Positions 37,891 to 51,400 of a DNA stretch of 64,000 nucleotides are shown here, piece by piece (position 1 is the stretch's first letter; each line of letters starts with the position of its first letter). The DNA is from Bolinopsis microptera. Taxonomy: Eukaryota; Ctenophora; Tentaculata; Lobata; Bolinopsidae. The position numbers were made by a program, and so were the translations under genes. The notes under the pieces are model-generated. The model ran no database searches. It saw nothing but the letters and a program-made list of their open reading frames with translations, and had not been told where the DNA came from. The DNA is taken from NCBI RefSeq assembly GCF_026151205.1, contig NC_087072.1, forward strand, positions 15,414,169 to 15,478,168, in the 5' to 3' direction.

Positions 37891-40331
37891 ATGTCTGACG
37901 CGTTTAAGAAAGCAGCCGAGGAAGTCAAGACCCTTCCCAGTGCAACGGACCAAGAGAAGCTTGAGTTGTACTCTTTTTATAAGCAGGTTAGTGAAACTTT
38001 AATAGTTATTTATTTTCCTTTTCCAAACAATAGAGTAAAGTACAGAAATCAATTACGTTTCAAATATTCTATAGTTGTTTGTTTAAAAGACGCAATTTTT
38101 GTACGTTTCATGTACACTAAGATTTGAAAAACATACATATAATTTGCCATCCATCTCGCTTTAAACAGTACTTCATTTCCTGGTTGCGACTCCGTAGCTA
38201 TACATTTCAGGACATTTTTAACTCTATTTTTCAGGCTACAGTCGGCGACGTCAATACAGGTAGACCTGGCATGATGGACTTTGCAGGCAAAGCTAAATGG
38301 GATGCATGGAACTCAAGGAAAGGTAAGAAACAGTAATCTTTGAGTGTGTCCTGATTGCTTTCTTTAGTTTAGGGACAGAAAGAGTTGAAGGTTTCGAATT
38401 TCGCGCGTTCCATAATATGTGCCCAACCGTAAAATTGTAGATACGTCGGCGCACAACACGCGATCGATATGCGCGCATGCATGCGCGCGCGCGCCGCGCC
38501 TAAGCTAACTAAGCTAGCTTAGTACGTAACGAACTGTATAATATAAAGCAATGAAAGGCATTAGTTAATATGCCATGTAACGAATGTAATGCCTATAATA
38601 TAAAGATACAACAACAAGATACAAGGGCAAGTCTCTCCCACAAGTTGGGATGGCCTGAGGTGCTTATCTCCTTTTCAGTAACCCTAAGCCACTCTGTGCC
38701 GAGGCACTATACTAGCTGTAGGGGGTTAGTCATACGAGCCAGAGAGTGTGTATCACCAGCCGAAGCTGTACCAAATCACAGCTTGGTAACCGGCCGACTT
38801 GCATCCGACCGGATTAGAACCCGGGCCTTCTGCTTGGGAGGCGATCGTGTTACCACTACACCAACCAATGACTATAAAGGGCACTGAGTTAAGATTCGAT
38901 AGTCCGGGTATTGGGTGTAATTTTACACGGCATTTTCCCGGGTTGTAGGCCTGTTCAATGTTTTGTACAGTATCCTATCAAAATGAAAGCTCATATACAC
39001 AGTTATATACAGTTATATGCAGATATACATATAGATATGCAGATATAGTTCCTCCAAAGATATTAAACAGCTTTTAATATAACTTCGGTAGAAAAGATAA
39101 ATAAGACTTCGAATTCATTGTCTTTCCGAGAATCTGTTCGCAGTTTTAGCTTAAGATCTGACGGATTCTACCGAACAAAATTTATGGCATTTGCACATCA
39201 TTCTCAGCTTTGCAGTCATACTCCAGCGAGTAACTAATGATACGAGCCCAATAGAAGGATTTAATGTTATAAACAATCATCGCTATTTTAGAATACTAGA
39301 TCCCAGACTATACTGAAATTTAGAGCTCCTAGCTAGAGGTGTTCTTATTTTTATCACACCCACTGTAATTAACGAAATTTTACGAAACTTTCAGTGAATC
39401 TAAGTTTGGCCCATATCTGTAATCCATAAAATTGTTTTACAATTCCGAAACGGATAACAAGAGTTATTAAAGGGTTGCGAACTTATCGATAACATCTTAA
39501 AATTATGTAAAAGTGGAGCGAGGCCCACTTCTTGTCCACAACATTTTGTGTATCAGTTTAATGGCTTAAATTTCGGAAAAAAGCAAAGTTTGTTACATTA
39601 ACTGTAAACAAGTAGTACTTGTAGTAAATAAGACCTACAAACTCCACTGGAATTTTGGAACTGTTATCAGATAATTGTAGAAAACCTATTGTCGGCTCTA
39701 GAATTGAGGTGTTCCGGGTCGGGAACACTGTTTAAGACTCTGGCGACAAACAAAATTGGAATAGTTTTTCACAATACAGACTGTTTAAATAGCTACACAT
39801 CATAGTTGGCACAGTTCACGCTAATTTCAGTCAGGAGGGCAAAGTCACATTTCAACGCGAGTGCTAATTTCTCAATTATTATAACACGTGACATGAAATA
39901 GCGCTGTCATCACTCAGCACTGGCTTAGTCCGCTCACAAGGAAATATCTTCTTAGCCGATTCTATATAAATACAACTTTTGCAGCGTAGGTGTCGGTAGG
40001 CAGCATACGTTTGCAATAAGACTAACAACTTCTAATAACGGCGGTACCCGCCAGCGTCACGTTGTGTGTGCTGCCTACCATCTATTGATACTTTTTTATT
40101 GCATCCTCTGTCCAACAGAAAGTGGTACTGTTTACCCAATACCCATCTTACGAAACTTTAGCTGGCTCGGTTCTAATCTCCTTTGTCTATGGTTTGGTTT
40201 TTAAATTTTAAATGTTTCTACAATGAAGATATTTATACCCAGCACTATTTCCAGGGACCAGTAAGGAGGACGCTGAGAGCCAATATATTGCCAAAGTGGA
40301 GGAGCTGAAAGGGAAGTATGGTGTCGCCTAA
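37891..40331 (+). CDS. ACBP: Acyl-CoA-binding protein (diazepam-binding-inhibitor family)
   Basis: Small cytosolic carrier that binds medium- and long-chain acyl-CoA esters. Exons 37891-37986, 38235-38322 and 40255-40331 join to exactly 87 codons including TAA, giving 86 aa, the normal ACBP length. Exon 1 encodes [16 protein letters not shown] and LELYSFYKQ. Exon 2 encodes [20 protein letters not shown] and KWDAWNSRK, the ligand-binding helices with the conserved K, Y and W residues. Exon 3 encodes [19 protein letters not shown] to KYGVA. The start has a good context (ACCATGT). All three exons keep frame with GT-AG borders, so the gene looks intact. The 1.9-kb second intron hosts a SINE. Confidence 0.97.
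38607..38872 (-). mobile_element. tRNA-Gly-derived SINE in ACBP intron 2
   Basis: On the minus strand the head reads TTGGTTGGTGTAGTGGTAAC (box A), then CGCCTCCCAAGC, the anticodon arm of tRNA-Gly(CCC), then CCCGGGTTCTAATCCGG (box B). This gives an internal polymerase III promoter. The body extends towards lower coordinates and ends in a TTGTATCTTGTTG tail. TATAAAG flanks both ends (about 38600 and 38873) as a likely target duplication. It is antisense to ACBP. Confidence 0.85.
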
Positions 40332-41646
40332 TTCAGTCCGGACTTTTGCAGGAATGTTAATTTATTCTTGCATAATTTGATAGGAGGGACATAATTTGTA
40401 GCGTTTCGATTGACCTTATTTATATTAATTGATATGTGAGTGAAGCGTGCTATTGCAATATATAATAATGGTTTTCACTAATATCAGTATACGGTATGAT
40501 CATTGATCAATTTTTGTTGAAAGCCTTATAATTAATAACTAATTTTTAGATTATTTGATGAAATATTGTTTATCTTACCACTTACAGCTCCAGCCTTAGT
40601 ACGTAGTTTTCCCAGTTAATTTGGAAGGGTACGTTTTCTTATGGATTAAAAGCCTTAAAAGAAAATTAAGATCCTTTTTGTACTGAATGTTATGTGTATG
40701 TTGTGTGTGCTTCAAATATAATTTCTTTAAAAAGAGTTCTGTTTTACTTATATTGGTCTCGTGAGTCGTGACGCGAGACAAACGTCACGTGGGGGTGCGA
40801 AGCTGTACAACTACTGATAGATATCTTTATTCGAAATTCTCAGGATTAATGTTTAACTATAATTGCTTCATTACATTGTACATCAACGACAACATGATGC
40901 ATGGCCTGGCCTTATGTTATTGATCATAATTAACTTTGCTACGCAATTAATTTCAACCATAATCAGAGGTCAAAAAATAGGATGATGATTAATCACTCTA
41001 CACTCGACTGTCACGTGACTTTTTTTAACACGTTCTCTAGGTCGCCCTGGATGACTATTCGAAACCCTTACCCTCTAATTTGATCTCTAACCCGTGACGT
41101 GACACGTACAATGAATAAACTTATGCGCATGCTCGTAACATTCATGTTCCGGGTGTTCTTTTTCATTTACAAAATAATAGATTTTCAAGTGTTGAGTGAT
41201 TTATTTATGTAAATGACTAGAACAGAAATTTCTAATTCAAGAAAAATTTAAAATCTAAATTACAAAAACTAAAATAAAAACCGTCAAATCTGTCAACAAT
41301 ATTTCCTGTAACATCTCAATAACAAAGGAAGTTTCACATTAATAGTTCTTGAACTCTAAGTCTAAAAGAATTGAAAGTGAGTACCATAAAAATACAAACT
41401 CAAAATTACAAACCATAGTTTTACGATATATCGAATTTAAAATAAGACTCCGTATGAATATATGATGTTTGCTAATATTGCAAACAAAAAGAATATCATG
41501 ACACAACACCAAATTAACTTTGACAAATCCAGACTCAAATTTAAAATATAAATCTTTGTATTCCTGCATAATATTCAATATTCATGATGTGTCCTGCACA
41601 ACTTATTCCCTTTAAAACAGCTAAATTTCAAGGATTCCCCTAGCTA
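40332..41646. other. ACBP 3' UTR and intergenic DNA
   Basis: AT-rich and without recognisable genes. Some of it may be 3' UTR of the minus-strand patatin-like gene. Confidence 0.5.
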
Positions 41647-41761
41647 TCAAGAGATGACCTCAATGTCTTCTTGCACCCCAACCATCAGCATTGGTTCCTC
41701 CTGTTCATCTACAACGGAATTCTTACGTTTTTCTTTATCCTCTTGTGGTGGGTTTTTCAAC
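41647..41761 (-). CDS. Candidate alternative last exon of the patatin-like gene
   Basis: On the minus strand, an acceptor ATCACACCAG is followed by a 38-codon frame with an acidic/basic composition (KNPPQEDKEKRKNS, VVDEQEEPMLMVGVQEDIEV) and a TGA at 41649-41647. It starts in phase 2. If the donor TTC/GTTAGA at 42454-42449 inside the last exon of the patatin-like gene is used, the two join in frame and replace the last few residues. A stronger donor, TTCAG/GTAAAA, lies just after the TGA at 42444. That one would instead put this exon into the 3' UTR. Confidence 0.35.
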
Positions 41762-41885
41762 CTGGTGTGATTCCAAGTCAGGATAAGACGGGACGAGAGT
41801 AGAGACAAAGAGTAGAAGAGGCCTTGTCTACAATTATAGTGTAAAATTAAAGAACTTTCAACTTTGGAAGATGGAATGGGCGACT

Positions 41886-41970
41886 CATAATAGAGTGAGT
41901 GAATTAGACAATAGAATGAGTGAATTAGACAATAGAATGGGTGAATTAGACAATATAATGGGTGAATTAA
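41886..41970. repeat. 21-bp tandem repeat, four copies
   Basis: Four near-identical 21-bp units built on GAATTAGACAATAGAATG. The unit length keeps frame on both strands, which makes long but meaningless open frames. Confidence 0.9.
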
Positions 41971-42443
41971 CAATGTCACGCTACTTATCACTAATAGTAT
42001 TAGTAATAGTAATACATTTAGCACTTGCTCACTTCAAACCCCCTCCGCACTTCACAAGAGCTTATTGTAAACAAGTTTGGAGATAATTATAAGTTCTTCA
42101 AACTTTTAAAGCCAAAACAAATAAAGCTTCAACGTTGGGAAATTAATTACACTATTACAGACGAATAACTACGGATCTGCGATGTAGTATGTACGCATAT
42201 GTCACATAATGTACCAGTCAGAAAGTAATGTCAGGTGATGTGGTAAATATCATTATTAACACCACAGAGGTCAAGAGTGTCCCTGGTCTAGTCACTTAAA
42301 ATAGGCTTATATTTATAAGCGCCATACTAATTCATTAAAAAGTAACAAAACAGATTTCAGATCGAACAGAACTGAAATTTCAGTAGTTTTCTAGTTTTTG
42401 CATAAATTTTAGATCTGGAAGGGTTTTTTACCTGAACAGGAAC

Positions 42444-45400
42444 TCATTCTAACGAATCTTCTAGAGCCAGTAGCTTCCTCCTCTCAGCATTCTTCCTAGA
42501 CAGCGTGCTTATCTTGGATGGTACCACAATTTTCTTATCTGATCGAGCATCAGGAATTCTATCTCCACTTCTAGTCCTAGCTTCAACTTTAAGAGGAAGC
42601 GAAGTTGAGTGAACGACACCAGATTTATCTGCAGACGAGGATGCTACTTCGGCAGACCGTACCTTTTTCAACGGCGGTTTTATCTCTGAACGTTGGGAAG
42701 CTGACCATGATCCAGTATTAAGATTCCGTTGTTCTCTGCTGTCCGATGAAGTCGAAGGTGGTGTTCTCAGCTCCGCTTTACGTTTACTTTGCAGAGCTAT
42801 ATCCACGAGGAATTTGTGCCTACCTTTTGTCCCACTCTCGGCGACCCGCTTCATATGTTTGGCTATTCTTGTAGCTTTTCGCTTTCTTTTCGCTGACTTC
42901 AGATTTAGAAAATCTAAACTCATGATCAGATTGCTGCCTCGACGATTTTGAGCTGTAAGCTTTACTGGAGAAAAATTCCCGTCGTGAGATTCATCCGATT
43001 GGTTGGGGACCTCTTCATTGTCACTGTCATCGTCAGTCAATTGGTCACTGTCGAAAAATAGAAAGCTAAGATTTGTCGGAGTCGGTAATTCCGTCATTAT
43101 TATGATTGTAATCTTTAAATTAGTGTTATTAGTCAACTTTCCCATGGCCATGTTTATTGTTTAATATGATATAACTATGATCATTTGATAAATTGCTGAG
43201 AAGGCTACACTTTACGAGCGGAGGGATTAAAACGGGCGGCCAATCTGTCACATTGTCGAATAGGTTAGATACAATATTTGATCAACTAGAGTTAGCATGT
43301 GCTGCTTCAGCTTTCAGGCAAAAATACAACAGTCCTAAGAAATTAAGGGATCACATAATAATGACAGCCAGATAGCGGACAACATATAAAAATGGGCAGC
43401 GAACACACCAAAATATCCAGGGTCACCATCTTACGTCGAAACACTAACTTTCACTTCATAAGGGTCCGCCTCTCTTGCATGGCCACTGTGCAAAACACGT
43501 GGTTATAACTTTAAACACGTGATAATAACCACAACTCTTAATTAAGCGGTTGAATACAAAGCGGTATTCTTGATCAAAAGAAAGCAAAGAAAATAGAGCA
43601 CAGAATCTCACAGGCAAGTTCAAAATCCCAAAATTAAGTGATTGATGCATATATAACGATGATATTTAAATCATACCGGATCAGCAGCCCATATTGAAGG
43701 ATCAATTTAAACTCACTTTGCTGGCAAGCTCCCTTTGTTTCTTCTTATAGTGAAGAATTTTTTTGTATTCTTCATAAATGATCTCTTCCCGTCGGCCCGA
43801 TGGTGAGAGTCATCGATTCCATCGTCTACAGTTTCTCGAGTAACCTGTGGCAAAAATAGAGTATAATTAGATATATGTAGAGATTTAAACAAGATTAATC
43901 GGGATATCATATTATATAGCACAATCTGTAATCTGTATTGCAAATAAAATCTTAACTATGATCTACGTGGGATTAATGCTGCTTCATGTTAGCGGAAAGG
44001 ATGTTTAAAATTCGTGACTAGCTCTTGTTCAGGATTTTAACATTTAAGATAGCAGGTAAACTGATTAATTCGTACAGCAGTTCGAAAGCTGTTTGAGTTT
44101 GACTAGTAGATTGCTAAATGGACGCCAACCACAAATAGAGCTTATTCTGAATCACAAAAAAAGCTGAAGCACCAATAAAGCTAAAGCACAATTGTGAATT
44201 GAAGCTGAATTGAAGCCTTTGGTGGAAGCATTTCAATTTCACACGAGAATGCACACAGTTGTAAGGAGCTCTATTCTCACGTCAGCTTCGAGGTCCTGGT
44301 CTTCTTGCAAAATATCCATAGCAGATTTAACCACGGTGATCGGAGGAGGTGCGGGTCCGACTTGTATTTTTCGGGGAGCGGATTTATTTTTAGTTTTAGA
44401 ACCTAACGGCGCCGAGGCCATTGGATCCCTAAAGTCTGAAGCAGTTCTGTTTCTGCGAAAGAAGCTCGGTTTTGATGGTGATAAAGTCACTGAGAAGGAT
44501 CGGGCTTTTCTTCCCGTTTTTGACGATGTTTTCTTTACTTCCTTTTGTTCCTTCTGATTGGTGGTTGTTTTCAAGTTCTCCTTAGACGTTTTGTAGAGAA
44601 GCATTCCCATACTCATGGTTTGTATTTCCTGAACAAGAGCTTTCAACATTCACCATTCGCTAAATGTCTGCCACCAGGTTAAAATGAGATCATTATCGAT
44701 TGACAAAGGTCATGCTTTATATTTATAGTAAACAAAAGATTGTAGTATAGCCTTAGTATAAGTTGTAATTCTTAATGAAAAGCTCGAATAACTTATATTT
44801 GAATCCGACAACATCTGCAGGACAGACGATAACATGGTATTACTATTACATCAAATAATTACATCATGACTAAATGTCAATACATGTTATACTTATAAAA
44901 ACTCTTTGCAAGTGAAAATAACGACGTATATAAGTGAGCAGCTAGAGTTCCCATTCTTTCGGACAATTGTATTTTGAAAACTGAAAAGTCAAACTCAAAC
45001 ACGATGCATTACAATTTGGCGCGATACCATATCTCAAAATATCTAAAAACCGCGAAAATTAACGTTCATTCGGTAAAATTTAAATGAGCATCGTTATAAT
45101 TTGACTTGATAGCAAGTCATATCAGAAAGAATTATCTCAATCGGGCACTTAGTGACTGACTTTGCCCCCCCCCCCCCCCCCCCCCCAGCCCCGACATAAA
45201 AAGGAGATTAGCGCCCCCAACGTATGTGTACTGCCCCCCCCCCCCCCCCCCCCCTCACACAAAATATTTTAAAGCCCTGTCATACCTTAGTCTTCTTCTT
45301 GAATGTGGGCTTCGAATCGCCGTCAGACACTCTAGCCAGCTTTGGATCTGACAGTAGATTGTATAATATTACAAATTTGAATATAGGTGCATACTATTTA

Positions 45401-48400
45401 ATGTCATGCGATCATGATTCTGAAATACTTTTGGCTACATACGTTACCAGCAACATAAAAAGGGCAGCTGTATCGTGGTAAGGATAGCAAAAAAATAAAA
45501 ACATTATCTTAACGGATTAGAAATTCCAAGGTGCTTTGAATATTAGCGAGAAAGTAATCCAATCCCTGAAAAGTGGATTAAAATTCTAAATAGCGTTTGA
45601 TTCTGATTTACGAGTTTTCAGTTTTACTTTATTGGATACTTATCATATTTTTCATAATTACTGGTTCTTACGATGTAAATAACCAAAACTTTTTAAATTT
45701 GTGTTTCCATACAAGTCAATCACTAGTAAACACATTATATCGATTAATTTCCGTGTATTAAAGTTACATCGTTCAGGTCATCAGTATGATAAATTTGACA
45801 TTAAGGTTTAGTCAACTCATGTTGATGAACGTGGTTATTGTAGACCGCAAGACATCAAATATTGTTGAAATAGGAACTCATCAGATGTAGAGACACGTTA
45901 TCAGTGGGCATTTAGTGTTTACCAATTACTTTAAATTTAAGAGTCATTTAATGCGTAGGAAGACTAATATCACTCAGACAACCAGATGAAGAAGCAAAAC
46001 CAAACCATAATCCAAACCCTGGAAATTTCAGAAAACTCCAGTGACTTACGAAATCTAGTGATTTTCAATTTCTTTGCTAAGTACTCTTTTGGTCGAGCAC
46101 GTTTGACAGCCCTCAAAGCACGAGTGGTAAAGGTAATTGTGGTAGTTGTAGACTCCACCATGGAACCTGCAATTCGAGATGGTGTGTGTATTTGTAATTT
46201 GACACATGAAATCATCCTGCATAATGGAATGAAGAACTGTGGAAGCTGACTTCCTTGTTGACTGTTCAGGTCTTCCCTGAATCTCCAAACAAAAAAAGCG
46301 GTGCAGAAGAGGATGAAACGCACACTCTACTTACATCTTGCCTCAACATCCTCGACAACCTCCACATCTTTGACGTCCTCGACATCCTCATATTTCTCTT
46401 TTTTCTTGTTAAAGCCCAATTGCATACGGATGCGACTTGCAAAACGGGTGTGTGTCGAAACATAATCAACTGAATATAAAATGTTTGCTGCAATATTTAT
46501 CAGTAGAAGAAACGAATTGAAGATTTCAAGTGTTGCAACGGTAGTTAATCTATTAATGCTTTTCATACAAAGTTACAACAAAGTCTTCATGTTATGTATC
46601 CTGGGTTTGGACAGGATATTACCCGCTTAAAACTTTCTCATATCCCTCCAATTTTGTGTAAATTTAAAATGGTGACAACAGCATGTTGTTCTGGGGATCT
46701 AAACTTGAGAAGAGAACAATCCTGCAAAAGTGCTATAAAGTCTAGCTCCGATTAAAGCACACATTTTGTAGAGGATACTGACAGAGAAGAGGACACGCTC
46801 ACACTTACCATCCGTAACTTCTTTATTTTTTTTTCCTTTCCTTTTTTTAGCGGCTGCCCTCATTTTAGTAGCAAACGTGATGGAGGTACTGCTAAGTCTA
46901 GCGTCTGAGATTCAAGATATTGTGGACAGTTTTTATAATTCGTTTAGATTGAGCTTTTTGATTGGCCATTATCCGATGGTAAATTATGACGGATATTCTG
47001 TAGAAATGGAGAGGAACACACGATTATACTTACCCCCCAGCCCCTTCTTAGCTTTCTTAGCTTTCTTCATTTTAGCGGCCATGCGACCAGCAAATTGTAA
47101 AGACCCAGCGCTTCCACGCTCTGAGGTGGAAGTTATTTTGTGCAATTAGATGGATCTCGTGATATCATGATGAGTTGATTCACACGTTTTAGCCTATCAT
47201 CAATCTATGATAAATTGATACCGGTGTTATGTTGTTTCAATTGAGGGTTTGGTAATTATTATCGAGTGTAGGAGATAGAGAAGTCACACTGACACTCACC
47301 ACGTCTACCCTTCTTCTTAGCATTCTTTCCTTTTTTAGTGGCTAACAGACGAGCAGCAAATTGAACGGAGGCCGTTCTACCTTTAAGATCAGGAGCCCGT
47401 TCTGAGGTTCAAAATATTGTGGACAAGACAAGATAGGTATGTACTAGGTATGTACTAGGTTTGTACTAGGTATGTACTACGTATGTACTACGTATGTACT
47501 ACGTATGTACTACGTATGTAGTATGTACTAGGTATGTACTAGGATTTTTGTCCTGCATTTAATTGAGGAACAATCATTCCTGACCGCCGACTGTTACTTG
47601 ACGTGAAACAAGAAAAGAATGTCAGGTTTTACCTTTTCTTTTACTTTTGAAGACTGTTCCGAAGAATTTTTTCTTGTATTTGGCACTTTCAGCCTCCTTT
47701 TTAGCTGGGTGAGCTCCGAGATGCCTCATAAACTCAACGTATCTCTTCTCTGCTGCTTTGTCATTGTTTTCACGTGCTTTTGCTAACCTGTCTGAGAGAT
47801 TGTTCAGCGTAATAGGTATGAGAAAATTATCTCCATTCACATTTACATCCACTCTTATTGAGAAAAGGGGATGGTTATAAATTGTAATACAATGGTTGCC
47901 AATTGTCTTATTGTAATACAATGGTCACAAACTGCATAAGTCATCCGAACAAATCAAAAAGGGTAAAATAATCAGTCACATTTTCTTTGTTCAATGATCA
48001 GGCAGGTATATACAGGTATATATCAGGCGTATGTACCTGCAGGCGTGGCGAATAACTGTGATAATGTGAGGGTGTATCAAATCTAATATATCAACTGGAA
48101 GTGTGACTGCTTACCTTGGAAGTAATCAACAGCGATGCTGAACATCATATTTTCAGGAGGAGCTGGAATAACAGTTCTTACAGTGACATCTGGTTCTCCT
48201 ATTCTTGCCTTCTTCGGCCAGGGTCTCTTCTTCATTCCAACCTGCCAAATATTTGTATCAGGAGGTGTCATGGCTGGAAAGTTTTGACTTATCGTGTAAG
48301 ATTAACGTATTTTACTATTGAATAAGCTATGAATAACATAGAATTAGAGATAATATTATGATTAAGTTTTAACCACTAATAACACCAATCGCCAGGATTG

Positions 48401-51400
48401 CAGATAAAACACCTACAACTTTATTTAACAAGTAAATATAATTTTCAGGTCACCCAGCAACCAGCAAGTTGTTATAATATTTCAAAGAGAATTGAACCAA
48501 CGTGTGTGCTCATGACAACAAACTAACCTTGATGAGAGTCTCGTTCAAGGCCTTAAGACTGACTTCCTGAACATTGTTCTTCCACAGGTAAAAGTAAGCT
48601 TGTATCCTCATAAAGTGCTCCTCCCTATACTTCTCTATTATTTCACCAAACTCGGGCAAACCGAGGATGTCCATGGCATTACATAGCTTCTCCTCGGCTG
48701 ACGATCTGTCAGCACTATGCAGCTGAGATATCTAGGGGAGAGAGAACTGGTAAGATAATCTGCTGAGGTTTATCTCTCAAACTGAATGCCACTCCAACAT
48801 ACATATATATAAATCAAGAGGCTTGCATATAATGAACATATTGACACGGGTGCAGAGTTGAGTCTGTACGGAACCCAGTAGTTTCAGATCCTTGTTTAAC
48901 TTGCCGTACAGCAAGGTCATCCACTACCCCAGCCCGGCGAGGCACATAACTCCCTCTACAACTCCATGACAAATGTTTCATATATACTAGCCGAGTTTAC
49001 AAGTTATATACCGATCACCTTTAAATATGATTTCCATAACCAAGAGCTACATGTAAAATCACATTATCAATCATACAATCCCCCTCACATATAAATACCG
49101 CTCACCTCCTTGCTAGCCTCATGAACAAGTCTGTGAAACTGTTCCGTCTCCTCCAACGGAACCGTAACCAAGTTGGCCACCTTGTACACGTTCTTAGTAT
49201 CGAAGATGTCCAGGTTACAGATGATCCTGACTTCGTGGTTGTCTGGACAGTGGAGTTTAAGGATACGCTGTCCGATATCTTTGTGATACATTGCCAGGAT
49301 ATCGTGGTTTAACTTTATCGTGAACCGTAGCTGAGAGGGTGGAGGGTTACTTTCAGTAAACTATTTGACCAGCTATCATTCCGTACGTTGTTTATAAGAT
49401 TGCAACTAGCTGCATGATTTGTGTCTTTTATGTTTATCAACACGTGCAACATAGTAAATAAAAAATACGCTCATAGTAAACAAAAGATTTTAATATAGCC
49501 TTTGTATAAGTTTTAATTCTAAATGAAAAGCTCGAATAACTTATATTCGTCCAAAACAATCGGCTTCTTTTGACACACCTATGTTATTAAGTTTCAATAC
49601 TCTCGCCAATATGAACATGATAAGACCTAAGCTTATGTTAAATAGTTCTTAATCAGTAGGATGGAATTCAAATTAAAAGGCAAATAACTTATGACTGGTA
49701 CTTTACTGCGCGTGTGAGATTCTATTGCATGTGCATTGGTAAATATTTGAGAAATAGTATACCAAAACATACTTACATCAGTCTGACCCACTGACACAGG
49801 CTTAGGAACATAGATAAAGTTCTTATCAATAGCCGGGAACCTCTTCTGCAACTTTGCGTTCGGACAAACGTACAGCCTGAAAAACAACAACTTCTTGGGT
49901 TCAGGCTAATAATCAATTAGATAATTAGATAATTAGATAACTAACTGTAAGAAGAACACAATCTCTCAGAGGAAATTATTGAAACTTACGAATGGAGTTC
50001 TCTTCCGAATCTCATATCCAAACTATCGTTAGTAATTCCCTCTTTCTGATCAGGTTCAGTTTGAGTTTTAGCTCGAGATTTGAACAGACTCTTTCCGATA
50101 GGTAAACTCTGCGCTAACCAATCGAGCAGATCTTGTTCCGTTAGAATCCTTGTCTCAACACCCAGCTTCATTGACTTAGCGATAATCATACCTGCTGCTT
50201 CTGTCACCTGTGTAAGGATGCCAGATGGTTACTGATAGAACGATTGGCTCTTACAGCTCTAGGAGTTGAACAATTATTTTGTGGAATTGAGCGCTCGGCA
50301 AACAGTTTTCATGACCAACAATTTTGATAACGTTTATATTTATTTAATATATTTATTATAATGCTGATCTTAATCAAACATTTATTTACATTAGAAAATC
50401 CTTCGTGAGTATTGAGCCATTCTTCAGCTAGATTACACATCTCAATAACTTGGGTGCTGTCCGCTTTGAAGTTAGCTAGCTCCATCCTCGGCTGGATTCG
50501 TAAGCGCTCTGCGTGTTTACAGGCCTAAGATAAGATGTAATATGAAAGTATTGAATCAAGTGTTAAAAAGGAAACAGTAGGGGTATGTTTTCCATGTGAT
50601 GTCGAAATCAGTGACCATGAAACTATTGTTGTACTTGTAGTGAACTTTCAGATCCTGACCTCATCAATGTCGAGAAGGGGCAGGACGAATCGTTCCCAAA
50701 TATTGTCACCATCGGTTACCATACTGCAAAGTGTTTTCAACCAATCACCGCCACTTTTGGGCACTGCCGGAGGGTTTATATCCTTCCCAGCGCCCATAGA
50801 TAATATCAGTTCTATATCCGCTCCTCGCCATCTGACAGGGAGGAGTATTTGTTAAATTCATTTTATAAATAATTATGTATCATGGAGCTAGAGTGTGAGT
50901 CATTTGGTGTTTTCTGTTGAATTTGTAGCACGGTTATTTTAACTTTTCGTGCGTATGGATGAGTATTAGCCGTTAAAAGTAAATTTCATACTGAATTAAT
51001 GAATTATGTAATATGTATGCGTATTTAAATTGGATTTGAATTCTTTAAAACAAAAGAAAAAAAGAAGCGATGCTGCAATTTCTCTCGTATCTTTAAGTTT
51101 AAATTCTCGTATATAACCGGACAGCGGACATGGTGTAACACAGTGATACACAAATAAACTTATCGCTTAACACAGCTAGATAAGGTAGTGACTTAGTGAT
51201 AAGAGAAGAAAAATAAGCAACGAATGCAAAATTTAGTCTTGTCTTTAGCAGAGCTTGTGAGGCGTGAGCTACTGCAAAATGACAATATAAACAATGCAAC
51301 TAAGATAAAACCGCACAAACCTCTCTTTAGCGAGGTCAATCCCCTGCACAGCAGGACAGTTGGCTCCCAGACCACCATCTATGTAATCTGTTCCGTCACC

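Noticed and set aside
38800..38872. Functional tRNA-Gly gene
   Set aside because: The acceptor stem does not close and the sequence continues into a SINE body with a target duplication.
44210..44557. 115-codon plus-strand open frame
   Set aside because: It is the antisense shadow of exon 27 of the patatin-like gene, whose frame fits the splice phases.
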